Source: an uncultured Eubacteriales bacterium
GTDB lineage: Bacteria; Bacillota; Clostridia; Oscillospirales; CAG-382
Assembly (NCBI GenBank): GCA_934444485.1
Contig: CAKSCN010000032.1
Span: forward strand, 1 to 17,462
Reading direction: 5' to 3'
Length of the DNA stretch: 17,462 nucleotides
How positions within the stretch are numbered: position 1 is the first letter of the stretch; every line of letters starts with the position of its first letter. This document shows positions 1 through 7,269 of this stretch, in pieces. A program made the translations under genes and the position numbers. The notes under the pieces are model-generated. The model worked only from the letters and a program-made list of their open reading frames with translations. It had not been told where the DNA came from and ran no database searches.

Positions 1-703
1 CCTTAAGTCTGGACGAAGCGGACTTGTCCTTTCTGAGGTCGATGCCCTCCTCCTTGAGGAAGGTGTCAGCCATGTAGTTTACGATGCACTCGTCGAAGTC
101 GTCGCCGCCGAGGTGGTTGTTGCCGTTGGTTGCCAGAACTTCAAATACGCCGTCGCCTATCTCAAGAAGAGATACATCGAACGTACCGCCGCCGAGGTCG
201 TAAATCATGACCTTCTGTTCCTTTTCCTTGTCCATGCCGTAAGCGATAGCGGCCGCAGTCGGCTCGTTGATGATACGCTTTACGTCGAGACCCGCAATTC
301 TGCCGGCGTCCTTGGTTGCCTGACGCTGAGCGTCGGAGAAGTAAGCCGGAACCGTGATAACAGCCTCCGTTACGGGCTGTCCGAGATAGCCTTCGGCGTC
401 AGCCTTGAGCTTCTGGAGAATGAATGCGGAAATCTGTTGAGGGGTATAGGACGTGCCGTCAATCTCGACCTTTCTGTCCGTACCCATAGAACGCTTAATG
501 GAGCTTATCGTTCTCTCGGGGTTTGTGATTGCCTGTCACTTTGCGGCAGAACCGACTATTCTTTCGCCGTCCTTTTTGAAGGATACGACGGAGGGAGTTG
601 TTCTCATGCCCTCGGAGTTCGGAATTACGACGGGCTCGCCGCCCTCAAATACTGCTACGCAGGAGTTTGTTGTACCAAGGTCTATACCTATAATCTTTCC
701 CAT
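1..703 (-). pseudogene. dnaK: dnaK, Hsp70 chaperone, 5' part only, interrupted by in-frame TGA at codon 56
   Basis: This is the N-terminal ATPase part of the cytoplasmic chaperone DnaK; the gene runs off the left edge. ATG at 703 follows a GGAGG ribosome site by 8 nt. The frame reads the Hsp70 phosphate loop IDLGTTNSC (residues 7-15), then INEPTAAAIAYG, IYDLGGGTFDVSL and NHLGGDDFD, all in one frame down to base 2. The single defect is TGA at bases 538-536, inside the conserved string AAK-x-QAITNPE. E. coli DnaK has Arg at this same position 56, and CGA to TGA is one transition. Other genes in the window end in TGA, so it is a stop here. No downstream start could rescue activity, because phosphate loop 1 lies before the stop. 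Identity as dnaK is certain. Whether it is truly broken or carries a sequencing or assembly error cannot be decided from this window. Confidence 0.9.
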
Positions 704-752
704 ATTTATTACCTCCGTTATATGCCGCTTGTGCGGCCGTGAATTTACTATT

Positions 753-781
753 ATTATATATCAACAATGCGCTCCGTGCAA
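753..781 (-). promoter_or_regulatory. Probable SigA-type promoter in front of dnaK
   Basis: Read on the minus strand, the grpE-dnaK gap holds TTGCAC, a 17-nt spacer and a perfect TATAAT, ending about 50 nt before the dnaK start. A small hairpin (GCCGC/GCGGC, 724-737) lies in the resulting leader. No CIRCE is present here. dnaK could therefore be transcribed both from the hrcA promoter and from this one. Confidence 0.5.
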
Positions 782-800
782 AAATGCACTCGGTGCTTTG

Positions 801-1376
801 TCAATTTACCACTTTAACCATTGAATGTCTTATTACTTTATTTCCTATTTTATATCCCTTGAGGAACACCTCGGAAACTTCGTTCTCGCCCTTGTCGCCG
901 TCCTCGTCGTGCATTATTGCATTGTGAAGATCCGGGTCGAAGGTTTCGCCGGCAGCGGGGATTTCCTCGACTCCGAGCTTTCCGAGAACCTCACGGAACT
1001 GCTTTTCTATCATGCGCACGCCCTCGGCAAGAGGGGAGGTGTCGTCGGAAGACGCCGCAAGCGAACGCTCGAGATTGTCAAGCACGGGGAGAATCTTTTC
1101 CACGGTGTCCGACACGGCGTCGGAATAAATGGCGTCCTTTTCGCTTTGGGTGCGCTTTCTGTAGTTGTCGTACTCGGCGAGAAGACGAAGATGCCTGTCG
1201 TCCTTTTCGGTTATCTCGGACTTGAGCTTTTCTATCTCCTTGTCCTTTTCCTCGGCGGCCTTTGCGGATTTTTTGCATTCACGCTCCTCGCCGTCCTTTT
1301 TGCCCTTGCAGGACTTCTTCGGCTTCTCGGTTTCTTCCTCGCCGATATTTTCGTTCTTTTTTTCTTCGTTATTCAT
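801..1376 (-). CDS. grpE: GrpE, nucleotide exchange factor of DnaK
   Basis: GrpE releases ADP from DnaK in the cytoplasmic chaperone cycle. The 191-residue protein has the usual plan. A charged Lys/Glu-rich low-complexity head (about 1-45) is followed by a long coiled-coil helix (about 45-85, with the family string LAEYDNYRKRT) and a C-terminal beta domain bearing the signature FDPDLHNAIMH near residue 147. The length is normal for Firmicutes. ATG at 1376 is preceded by AAGGAG. It overlaps the hrcA stop as ATGA, which points to translational coupling. dnaK follows after 97 nt. Confidence 0.95.
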   Translation of the reverse strand: MNNEEKKNENIGEEETEKPKKSCKGKKDGEERECKKSAKAAEEKDKEIEKLKSEITEKDDRHLRLLAEYDNYRKRTQSEKDAIYSDAVSDTVEKILPVLDNLERSLAASSDDTSPLAEGVRMIEKQFREVLGKLGVEEIPAAGETFDPDLHNAIMHDEDGDKGENEVSEVFLKGYKIGNKVIRHSMVKVVN

Positions 1377-2512
1377 CTGTCTTCGCTCCTTGTCGTATTG
1401 TCGCCGGCGTTCTCATTCGCTTTCGGCTCCGGGAGAGGCTTCGGCGGTTCTTTTACACCTGCCGACGGTGTTTCTCCGAGTTCCTCGGCAAAGTATTTAA
1501 GGCTCGAGACCACTTTTTTGTAGTCCATACGTCTCGGTCCTATGACGCCTATCACGGCATTTGCGCCGCCTATCGGCACTGAGCAGAACACAATCGAGGT
1601 GTCCTTGAGCGCCGGGTTTTTCGATTCGTCGCCGATGTAAATGTGAACTCCGTGTTCGGTCTCCGCGCCGCTTTCGTCGTTATCAGTTCCCGTTTCGGGA
1701 GATGAGATAAGCTCACGAAGTCCGGTTTGTCTCTCGATAACCTCCATAAGCGATTTCACGCTTCCGACATCGGAAAATTCGGGGTATTCCAAGAGGTTGG
1801 TCACGCCCTCGACCCTGACGTCGTCACTGCCGCCGCTCTTTGACGCATCGTAAGCGGTTCTGATTATCGGACTTGCGAGTGAACGGAGTCTGCCGAGAGC
1901 TTCTTCGACCGCAAATACCGTTTCGATTTTCACGCCGTCAAGCGGAATGCCGACAAGGTTATCGTTGAGAGCGGTCTTGATTTTCTCCATATCCTTCTCG
2001 GAAATCGGCACTCCCGAGGGGACAATGCCTGTTCTGACCTCACCGGAATCGGTTATCATAACAAGCAGGAAGCTGTTCTGCGAAACGCACACGGCGTCGA
2101 AACGTACTATTGCCGTGCATCCGGGCTTTGCCGCAAGCGACACCGACGCATACCTTGTGATACCGGACATAATCTTTCCGGCACGCTCGATAAGTCTCTC
2201 GGTCTCGGCGGTTTTGAACTTTGTGAGGTCGTTTAAGAGTGCCAACTCCTCCATGTTGAGGCGGTAGTCCTCCATGAGCTTTTCGACGTAAAACCTATAT
2301 CCGGCGGTGGACGGGATGCGTCCCGCGGACGTGTGCGGCTTGTCGAGGTAGCCCATTTCCTCAAGCTCGCTCATTTCGTTTCGGACGGTTGCTGGGGAAA
2401 GTGAGAGTCCGCCGTGCTGTGTCAGATACTTCGACCCGACCGGCTCTCCCGAGTCGATGTACTCGTCGATTATCATTTTCAGTATCTGCTTTTTTCTGTC
2501 GCTGAGTTCCAC
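1373..2512 (-). CDS. hrcA: HrcA, heat-inducible repressor binding CIRCE
   Basis: HrcA is the transcriptional repressor of class I heat-shock genes. It binds the CIRCE inverted repeat and is kept folded by GroEL. The N-terminal winged helix (about 1-75) includes LSDRKKQILKMIIDEYIDSG, SLSPATVRNEMSELEEMGYL and the conserved HTSAGRIPS(T)AGYRFYV stretch. A GAF-like dimerisation core follows. I place the start at GTG 2512, giving 379 residues, because GGAGGTG sits 8 nt before it and HrcA proteins normally begin at LSxRK. The upstream in-frame ATG (2542) and GTG (2548) lie inside the CIRCE operator. The last 30 or so residues are a Pro/Glu-rich tail beyond the usual C-terminus, making it a little longer than typical HrcA (about 340-350). 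It is first in the operon and probably represses itself, grpE and dnaK. Confidence 0.95.
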   Translation of the reverse strand: MELSDRKKQILKMIIDEYIDSGEPVGSKYLTQHGGLSLSPATVRNEMSELEEMGYLDKPHTSAGRIPSTAGYRFYVEKLMEDYRLNMEELALLNDLTKFKTAETERLIERAGKIMSGITRYASVSLAAKPGCTAIVRFDAVCVSQNSFLLVMITDSGEVRTGIVPSGVPISEKDMEKIKTALNDNLVGIPLDGVKIETVFAVEEALGRLRSLASPIIRTAYDASKSGGSDDVRVEGVTNLLEYPEFSDVGSVKSLMEVIERQTGLRELISSPETGTDNDESGAETEHGVHIYIGDESKNPALKDTSIVFCSVPIGGANAVIGVIGPRRMDYKKVVSSLKYFAEELGETPSAGVKEPPKPLPEPKANENAGDNTTRSEDR

Positions 2513-2541
2513 GGCGTTCACCTCCGATTCGTTCCTACTCA

Positions 2542-2568
2542 TTAGCACTCATAACCATCGAGTGCTAA
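2542..2568 (-). promoter_or_regulatory. CIRCE operator
   Basis: A perfect CIRCE element: TTAGCACTC, 9-nt spacer, GAGTGCTAA. It lies immediately downstream of the hrcA -10 box, so it covers about +1 to +27 of the transcript. That position fits repression by HrcA, and the RNA could also fold as a hairpin in the leader. Confidence 0.97.
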
Positions 2569-2575
2569 TGTGATA

Positions 2576-2604
2576 ACTTTACCACATTTTTTTAATTTTG
2601 TCAA
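2576..2604 (-). promoter_or_regulatory. SigA-type promoter of the hrcA operon
   Basis: On the minus strand: TTGACA (2604-2599), a 17-nt spacer and TAAAGT (2581-2576), with TGG just before the -10 (extended -10). The predicted start site falls at the edge of CIRCE. Confidence 0.85.
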
Positions 2605-2675
2605 GAGGTTTGCAAAGGAAAAATGTTAATTTTTTGTGAACGAGTGAAAGACTCAGGAATTGACGATTACTGTTT

Positions 2676-3363
2676 AATGCGGAATTCATAATGCGTAATG
2701 CATAATTGACGTGGAAAAGCTTCGCTTTTCTTCAATATTTGAATGGTGCTTACCGTTTGTCGGTTTTCTACGGTGCGATATACATAACCTTACGTTTGGT
2801 TCTAAATTGACAGTCCCTCAGTCTGACGACTTCGTAACGACTTCGTCGTGACAGCTCCAGAGGTTGCTTTGCAACCGGTTACACAGGGGGATGCCTCCAA
2901 AGTTGGCTCTGCCAACTCCTGCTTTGCCGCCTCCAATACACCCGAGAGCAAGTGCCAACCTCAATTCACGCATTCTCCAAAAACCTCATCTTTCCGTAAT
3001 TTGTCGTCGAACGAAGTGAGGTACAAATTTCGGGAACGGGAAAACCTCGGATTAAGTCCCAACAAAATTTGATGCCGAAAAAATCACGACCCGGCGCTTG
3101 CGTATATGGCGTCGGGTCGCCGCACTATCTCGGATAAGATGAGTCCTACCTCATTTCACGACGGAGGCTTAGCCGATGTCGTGCGGTACCTGTGCAGACA
3201 CACTTCGTAGTCTGCACGAAAGTAAATGCTTCGCAAGCTCGCATTTCTTTCCATGTTCTACATGAGCCTATACTTAATTTCCCTGCAAAGCGTAAGCTTT
3301 GCTCCTTGAAGTCTTTTGGTTCTTTTCTTCAGAAAAGAACACCCCCGTAAGCCCCGTAAGCGT
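2676..3363. repeat. Hairpin-rich intergenic repeat, copy A
   Basis: This non-coding stretch holds a chain of short perfect hairpins: 2714-2730 (7-bp stem), 2862-2876, 2902-2916, 3087-3119 (about 11 bp with one G-T pair), 3192-3217 (8 bp), 3285-3302 (7 bp) and 3319-3340 (10 bp). Three blocks recur in reverse complement at 15205-15760. These are 2765-2789 against 15644-15668 (25 nt identical), 3129-3188 against 15333-15391 (near-identical, with a few gaps), and the hairpin at 3319-3340 with its flanks against 15244-15265. The parts between the blocks differ, so the element is a mosaic. I see no gene in it: the one open frame (2848-3072) is made of the hairpins. On the minus strand the 3087-3119 hairpin is followed by a T run and could terminate transcription. 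Confidence 0.85.
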
Positions 3364-3398
3364 TTTCTTAATAAAATGTAAATTGTGGACTGTCACGC

Positions 3399-3427
3399 TT
3401 GACAAAAGGGGCGAGTGGGAATATAAT
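3399..3427 (+). promoter_or_regulatory. Consensus SigA-type promoter of the ROK kinase gene
   Basis: TTGACA (3399-3404), a 17-nt spacer and TATAAT (3422-3427) match the consensus exactly. The predicted leader is about 60 nt. Confidence 0.9.
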
Positions 3428-3494
3428 CATAGATAGTTGGAAAAATATGCACTGTATGCGAATGCGGTGCAAACATGAAAGGAAAGGTACAGCT

Positions 3495-4442
3495 ATGTAT
3501 TATATAGGCGTTGACCTCGGCGGTACTAATATCGCAATAGGTCTTGTAAACGAAAACGGCAAAATTCTCAGAAAGGGCAGCGTTCCCACGAAAGCCGACA
3601 GAGAACCCGACGAAATCATAAAGGATATGGCGGCTCTTTGCCTCGACCTCATCAAGGAGGAGGGCATTTCAGTCGGCGACGTTGAGTACGCCGGAATCGC
3701 AACTCCCGGCACAGCCGACCACGACAGCGGTTATGTCGTATACGCAAACAATCTCCCCTTCCTCAACTACCCCATCGCCGCAAAGCTCACAGAGTTCTCC
3801 GGCATAAAGAAAGTTCTCGTTGAAAACGACGCCAATGCGGCGGCAAAGGGCGAGGCTGAGATGGGCGCTTCCAAGGGCTGCAACGACTCCCTCATGATCA
3901 CTCTCGGCACGGGTCTCGGCGGCGGCATTATTATTGACAAGAAGGTATATTCCGGCTTCAACTACGCCGGCGGCGAACTCGGTCACACGGTAATCGAGGT
4001 AGGCGGTCGTCAGTGCTCCTGTGGAAGAAAAGGCTGCTGGGAGGCTTACAGCTCCGCTACGGGTCTTATCAACATGACAAAGGACAAGCTTGCGGCTGAT
4101 AAGAATACCATAATGCACAAAATGGTCGAGGAAGAGGGCAAGGTCAGCGGCAGAACGGCGTTCAACGCAATGAGAGCAGGCGATAAGGCAGGCGCCGAGG
4201 TTGTTGACGAGTACATCCGCTACCTCGCTTCGGGTATCGTAAACATGATCAACATCTTCCAGCCCGAGGTTCTCGTTATCGGCGGCGGTATCTGCAATGA
4301 GAAGGAATACCTCACCGCACCGCTCAAGAAGTACGTTGACGAAGAGCAGTACACCAGAAACGGCACAAAGAAGACCGAGATAAGAATTGCCGCTCTCGGT
4401 AACGACGCCGGCATCATCGGCGCAGCTATGCTCGGTTTTTAA
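3495..4442 (+). CDS. ROK-family sugar kinase, probable glucokinase
   Basis: This enzyme phosphorylates a hexose with ATP in the cytoplasm, most likely glucose to glucose-6-phosphate. ROK members also include fructokinases and N-acetylmannosamine kinases, so the substrate is not certain. The 315-residue length is normal. Motifs in order: ATP phosphate loop VDLGGTNIAIG (6-16), ENDANAAAKGE with catalytic Asp112, the ROK signature LGTGLGGGIIID (137-148), and the zinc site His164 with Cys174/Cys176/Cys181 in CSCGRKGCWE. The family's second glycine-rich stretch VIGGGICNE is near the C-terminus. ATG at 3495 is chosen because GGAAAGG lies 7 nt upstream and ROK proteins start just before the DLGGT loop. 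The longer frame from 3399 would start inside the promoter. The gene stands alone between its own promoter and terminator. Confidence 0.92.
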   Translation: MYYIGVDLGGTNIAIGLVNENGKILRKGSVPTKADREPDEIIKDMAALCLDLIKEEGISVGDVEYAGIATPGTADHDSGYVVYANNLPFLNYPIAAKLTEFSGIKKVLVENDANAAAKGEAEMGASKGCNDSLMITLGTGLGGGIIIDKKVYSGFNYAGGELGHTVIEVGGRQCSCGRKGCWEAYSSATGLINMTKDKLAADKNTIMHKMVEEEGKVSGRTAFNAMRAGDKAGAEVVDEYIRYLASGIVNMINIFQPEVLVIGGGICNEKEYLTAPLKKYVDEEQYTRNGTKKTEIRIAALGNDAGIIGAAMLGF

Positions 4443-4473
4443 TCGATTTGCAATTGATAATAATCAGCGCAGA

Positions 4474-4501
4474 GAGTCCGCCTTCGGGCGGCTTTCTTTT
4501 T
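4474..4501 (+). terminator. Rho-independent terminator of the ROK kinase gene
   Basis: A short CCGCC-TTCG-GGCGG hairpin (4478-4491) is followed by CTTTCTTTTTT. It lies 35 nt after the kinase stop and about 20 nt from the convergent end of the FAD gene. The stem is only 5 perfect pairs, so termination strength is uncertain. Confidence 0.7.
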
Positions 4502-4521
4502 TGCGAAAAAGCTCTCCGTTT

Positions 4522-6468
4522 TCAGTCTATATTCCCGTTTTCACGATAACTGCGCCAGACATTCTCGAAGAAGTCATCGTCCTCCGGAACGGGACGAGGG
4601 GAACGCCACTCTGTCCTGCAGATGCCGTTTTCGCAGCGCAGTTCCTGAATCAACGGATTTTCCTCTTCATCCAACGCAAACGTGAATGTATCGGGCAGCT
4701 GTTCAAAGGGTTTGGTGCCTTTCGCCGTATCCGTATACAGCGCACTTCCGCGGCTCTTGCCGCCGTGGTCAATGTAGTCCGTCATGGCACTCAGATAGGC
4801 ATATTGGCTCATCAGCATATCACGCAGACGGTAGAGCATTGACAGCTCCGCTCGGTCGGATGCTTTAACCCGTTTTCCGAAGGACGCAAGCAGAGTTTTC
4901 ACTTCTTCACAATACGACCGTATTTTTTCGGGATCACGGACAGCCGCACCGCAGTGGCTCATTTCCTCAGCGGCGTGTTTCCAAAGACTCCGCACATTGC
5001 CGGTATCCGCCGCACATCCGTCGGCAAGCGACCCCATTTCCGTCAACGCCGCCGAAGCCGCCTCTGTAAATCCTGCCGGTGCGTCTCCCCGACAGCGAGC
5101 CGCCACGTACTGCGCCGCACGGGTACTGCCCACCTGCCCGGCATTCAGCGCTGTTCCTCCGGGACGGCAGACGCCGTGACTTGCGGCAACTTCGCCCACG
5201 GCAAACAGACCTTTTACATCGGTTTGCCACCAACAGTCAATACTCAAACCGCCGTTGTTGTGCTGTGCGCAAAGAGCAATCTCAAGCGGCTGCGTGTACA
5301 GATCTATGCCCTTCTCACGGTAAAAATCGACGGCAGGTCGGTTCATGTGCGCCAACCGCTCAATGGGTGTGCCGAACAAAGCTCCGGCTCTTTCAAGATA
5401 TTCACGTGCCTCGGGCAGTAGGGCTTTGCGGTCAAACATATCGTCTGCCGGGTTTTTGCGGTAGTCAAGGTACACATGCCGTCCCTTACGGCTTTCAAGG
5501 TAAACCAGAATGTCGATAATCGAGCTTCCGTCCGCAACCTTGCGTACATCAAACGGCCACTGGTATCCCTTTAGGAACAGCTTGCTGAGCATATCGTGAG
5601 TATCCGCAAAGAAATCCGTTAAGAACTCCCGTTCATCACTGCCATCCGCCGCTGTGGAATAAACTCTCGGCAGAACCTGCATATAGGTGCCGGATACATT
5701 CCACCTCGGCGCAACCGACGCAAGACCGTATTGCCATTCCGTCAGATTTTTACCCTTTGCGCCTGCTTCCAGTGCAAGACCCGTTGCGCCGTACTGACTG
5801 TGGGGATACACGCTGTCGGCATACATTCCGGCAGGACCTCCGGTGGCATAGATGATATTTTTACAGCGTATCAGAACGAACCTTTCATTGTCCTCCCGTG
5901 CCGCAATGTTCAGGCAAAGAAGACCGCAGACCGCATCACCGTTTTTCAATATTTTAATCACCTGCATTTTGTCAAGTATCGGCACGCCTTTTTCCTGCAC
6001 GGCACGCTCCAGACATTCCGTCATCACCTTGCTGGTGTAAGGTCCGACACCGGTTGCACGGCGGCGAGGATCATGGTCGGTTTTATAGCCGACGTACTCT
6101 CCGCAGCGGCTATGGGGAAACGGCACGCCAAGCTCAACAAGCTTAAAAAAGCACCGGGACGAAAGAGCGGCTTCGCACAGAGCAATATCCCCATCCACAC
6201 AGCGTCCCTCATATAACGTTTTTGCCATTTCACGCACACTGTCAGGCTCACCGCCGGAAAGCGTCAGCTTATAATACGTCTGCTTATCGCTGCCGGTATT
6301 GCGGCTTGTACCTCCGGTGCGGTTTTCGGTAACAAGTACGATATCGTGCTGTCCGAACTGCCACAGGCGATCAGCGGCATTGTAGCCGGCCGCACCGCTT
6401 CCCACAACAGCAGTGTTGCAGCCGTATACCCTTGCCTTGTATTTTCCGGCACGGTAAATCTCGTTCAT
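4522..6468 (-). CDS. FAD-dependent oxidoreductase, fumarate reductase/aspartate oxidase flavoprotein superfamily
   Basis: A 648-residue flavoprotein of the SdhA/FrdA/NadB/AprA superfamily, which oxidises or reduces C-C bonds next to carboxylates or carbonyls with FAD. The N-terminal dinucleotide fold has GSGAAG (23-28) and TGGTSRNTGSDKQ (51-63), matching the FAD loop that follows the Glu ribose ligand (ENRT). The FAD-proximal C-terminal part reads HNNGGLSID (403-411), GLFAVGEVAASHG (420-432) and CRPGGTALNAGQ (434-445). A helical tail from about 470 completes the usual layout. No signal peptide, heme-binding CXXCH or flavin-transfer motif is visible, so it is probably cytoplasmic and takes electrons from a partner. 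ATG at 6468 has AGGGGGA upstream. It lies 12 nt after the dehydrogenase gene, as the last of three co-oriented genes. The substrate cannot be read from sequence; it is more likely a reductase of an unsaturated substrate than a respiratory subunit. Confidence 0.85.
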   Translation of the reverse strand: MNEIYRAGKYKARVYGCNTAVVGSGAAGYNAADRLWQFGQHDIVLVTENRTGGTSRNTGSDKQTYYKLTLSGGEPDSVREMAKTLYEGRCVDGDIALCEAALSSRCFFKLVELGVPFPHSRCGEYVGYKTDHDPRRRATGVGPYTSKVMTECLERAVQEKGVPILDKMQVIKILKNGDAVCGLLCLNIAAREDNERFVLIRCKNIIYATGGPAGMYADSVYPHSQYGATGLALEAGAKGKNLTEWQYGLASVAPRWNVSGTYMQVLPRVYSTAADGSDEREFLTDFFADTHDMLSKLFLKGYQWPFDVRKVADGSSIIDILVYLESRKGRHVYLDYRKNPADDMFDRKALLPEAREYLERAGALFGTPIERLAHMNRPAVDFYREKGIDLYTQPLEIALCAQHNNGGLSIDCWWQTDVKGLFAVGEVAASHGVCRPGGTALNAGQVGSTRAAQYVAARCRGDAPAGFTEAASAALTEMGSLADGCAADTGNVRSLWKHAAEEMSHCGAAVRDPEKIRSYCEEVKTLLASFGKRVKASDRAELSMLYRLRDMLMSQYAYLSAMTDYIDHGGKSRGSALYTDTAKGTKPFEQLPDTFTFALDEEENPLIQELRCENGICRTEWRSPRPVPEDDDFFENVWRSYRENGNID

Positions 6469-6480
6469 AACAATGTCCCC

Positions 6481-7248
6481 CTACAGACGACGTATGTGGA
6501 AACCGCCGTCCACATCGATATAGATGCCCGTCGTATAACGCAAACGGTCACTGCAAAGAAGACTGACCGCACCTGCAACATCCTCCGGAGTACCCCAGCG
6601 AGCAATGGGGAATATACCCTTTTCGATCAGAGCATCATACTTTTCCTTTACTTTGTCGGTCATATCGGTAGCGATAACTCCGGGACGCACCTCATTGACA
6701 ATAATCCCCTCAGAAGCCAGACGGTCGGCGTAAAGAGTGGTAAGCATCGAAATACCTGCCTTTGAAACGCAGTACTCGCCTCGGTTTGTGGAGGAAACAA
6801 CCGAACTGCAGCTTGACACGTTGATAATGACGCCCTTACGCCCCTCCGACGGTTCCTGTTTTATCATACGGTTCGCCACAAGCTGAGTCAAAAACATATT
6901 GCCCTTGGTGTTGATGCCTACGACGTAATCGAAGCTTTCCTCGCTCATATCCAAAAGGTCGGTACGGACTTTGGGTGCCACACCCGCATTGTTGACCAAC
7001 ACGTCCACACGGCCGAAAGCGTTCAGTGCGCCGTCAAGAATCTTTTTGCGGTCCTCGCTTTTTCCGATATCCGCCCGAACATAGGCGCATTCCGTTCCAT
7101 CTGCTCTCAGCTCCTCCAATGCGAACCGGTTTTTTTCCTGCGGTCCGGTAGCGACCATAACAATATTGTAACCGTCAAGCCCCAGCTGCTTGGCAATGGC
7201 AAAACCTATGCCTCTGCTTGAACCGGTAACAATCGCCGTCTTCTTCAT
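6481..7248 (-). CDS. Short-chain dehydrogenase/reductase (SDR), 3-oxoacyl reductase-like
   Basis: A 255-residue classical SDR catalysing NAD(P)-dependent alcohol/ketone interconversion. Visible motifs are the cofactor loop TGSSRGIG (8-15), NNAG (86-89), the catalytic Ser near 146 in NVSSCSS, Tyr159 and Lys163 in YCVSK, and RPG after strand six (188-190). All tetrad positions are present, so it should be active. ATG at 7248 is preferred because GGAGG lies 8 nt before it; the earlier ATG at 7263 and TTG at 7269 lack a site. It sits between the flavin reductase gene (stop at 7270) and the FAD gene, so all three probably share one mRNA. Automatic annotation may call it FabG, but the context argues for a dedicated catabolic or detoxifying step instead of fatty acid synthesis. 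Confidence 0.88.
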   Translation of the reverse strand: MKKTAIVTGSSRGIGFAIAKQLGLDGYNIVMVATGPQEKNRFALEELRADGTECAYVRADIGKSEDRKKILDGALNAFGRVDVLVNNAGVAPKVRTDLLDMSEESFDYVVGINTKGNMFLTQLVANRMIKQEPSEGRKGVIINVSSCSSVVSSTNRGEYCVSKAGISMLTTLYADRLASEGIIVNEVRPGVIATDMTDKVKEKYDALIEKGIFPIARWGTPEDVAGAVSLLCSDRLRYTTGIYIDVDGGFHIRRL

Positions 7249-7269
7249 TTTCTGTTCCTCCATTCTCAA

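Noticed and set aside
536..538. Selenocysteine or reassigned codon at the dnaK TGA
   Set aside because: DnaK is not a selenoprotein, the expected residue is Arg, and TGA ends several genes here.
113..742. 209-residue plus-strand frame opposite dnaK
   Set aside because: It is an antisense shadow of the clearly conserved dnaK frame.
825..1523. 232-residue plus-strand frame with hydrophobic stretches
   Set aside because: Antisense of grpE/hrcA; the hydrophobicity arises from reverse-complemented Lys/Glu codons.
2848..3072. 74-residue open frame in the intergenic repeat
   Set aside because: It is built from the repeat's hairpins, has no ribosome site and no protein-like pattern.
2676..3363. 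Insertion sequence or CRISPR array
   Set aside because: No transposase fragment and no regularly spaced direct repeats; the structure is a mosaic of hairpins.
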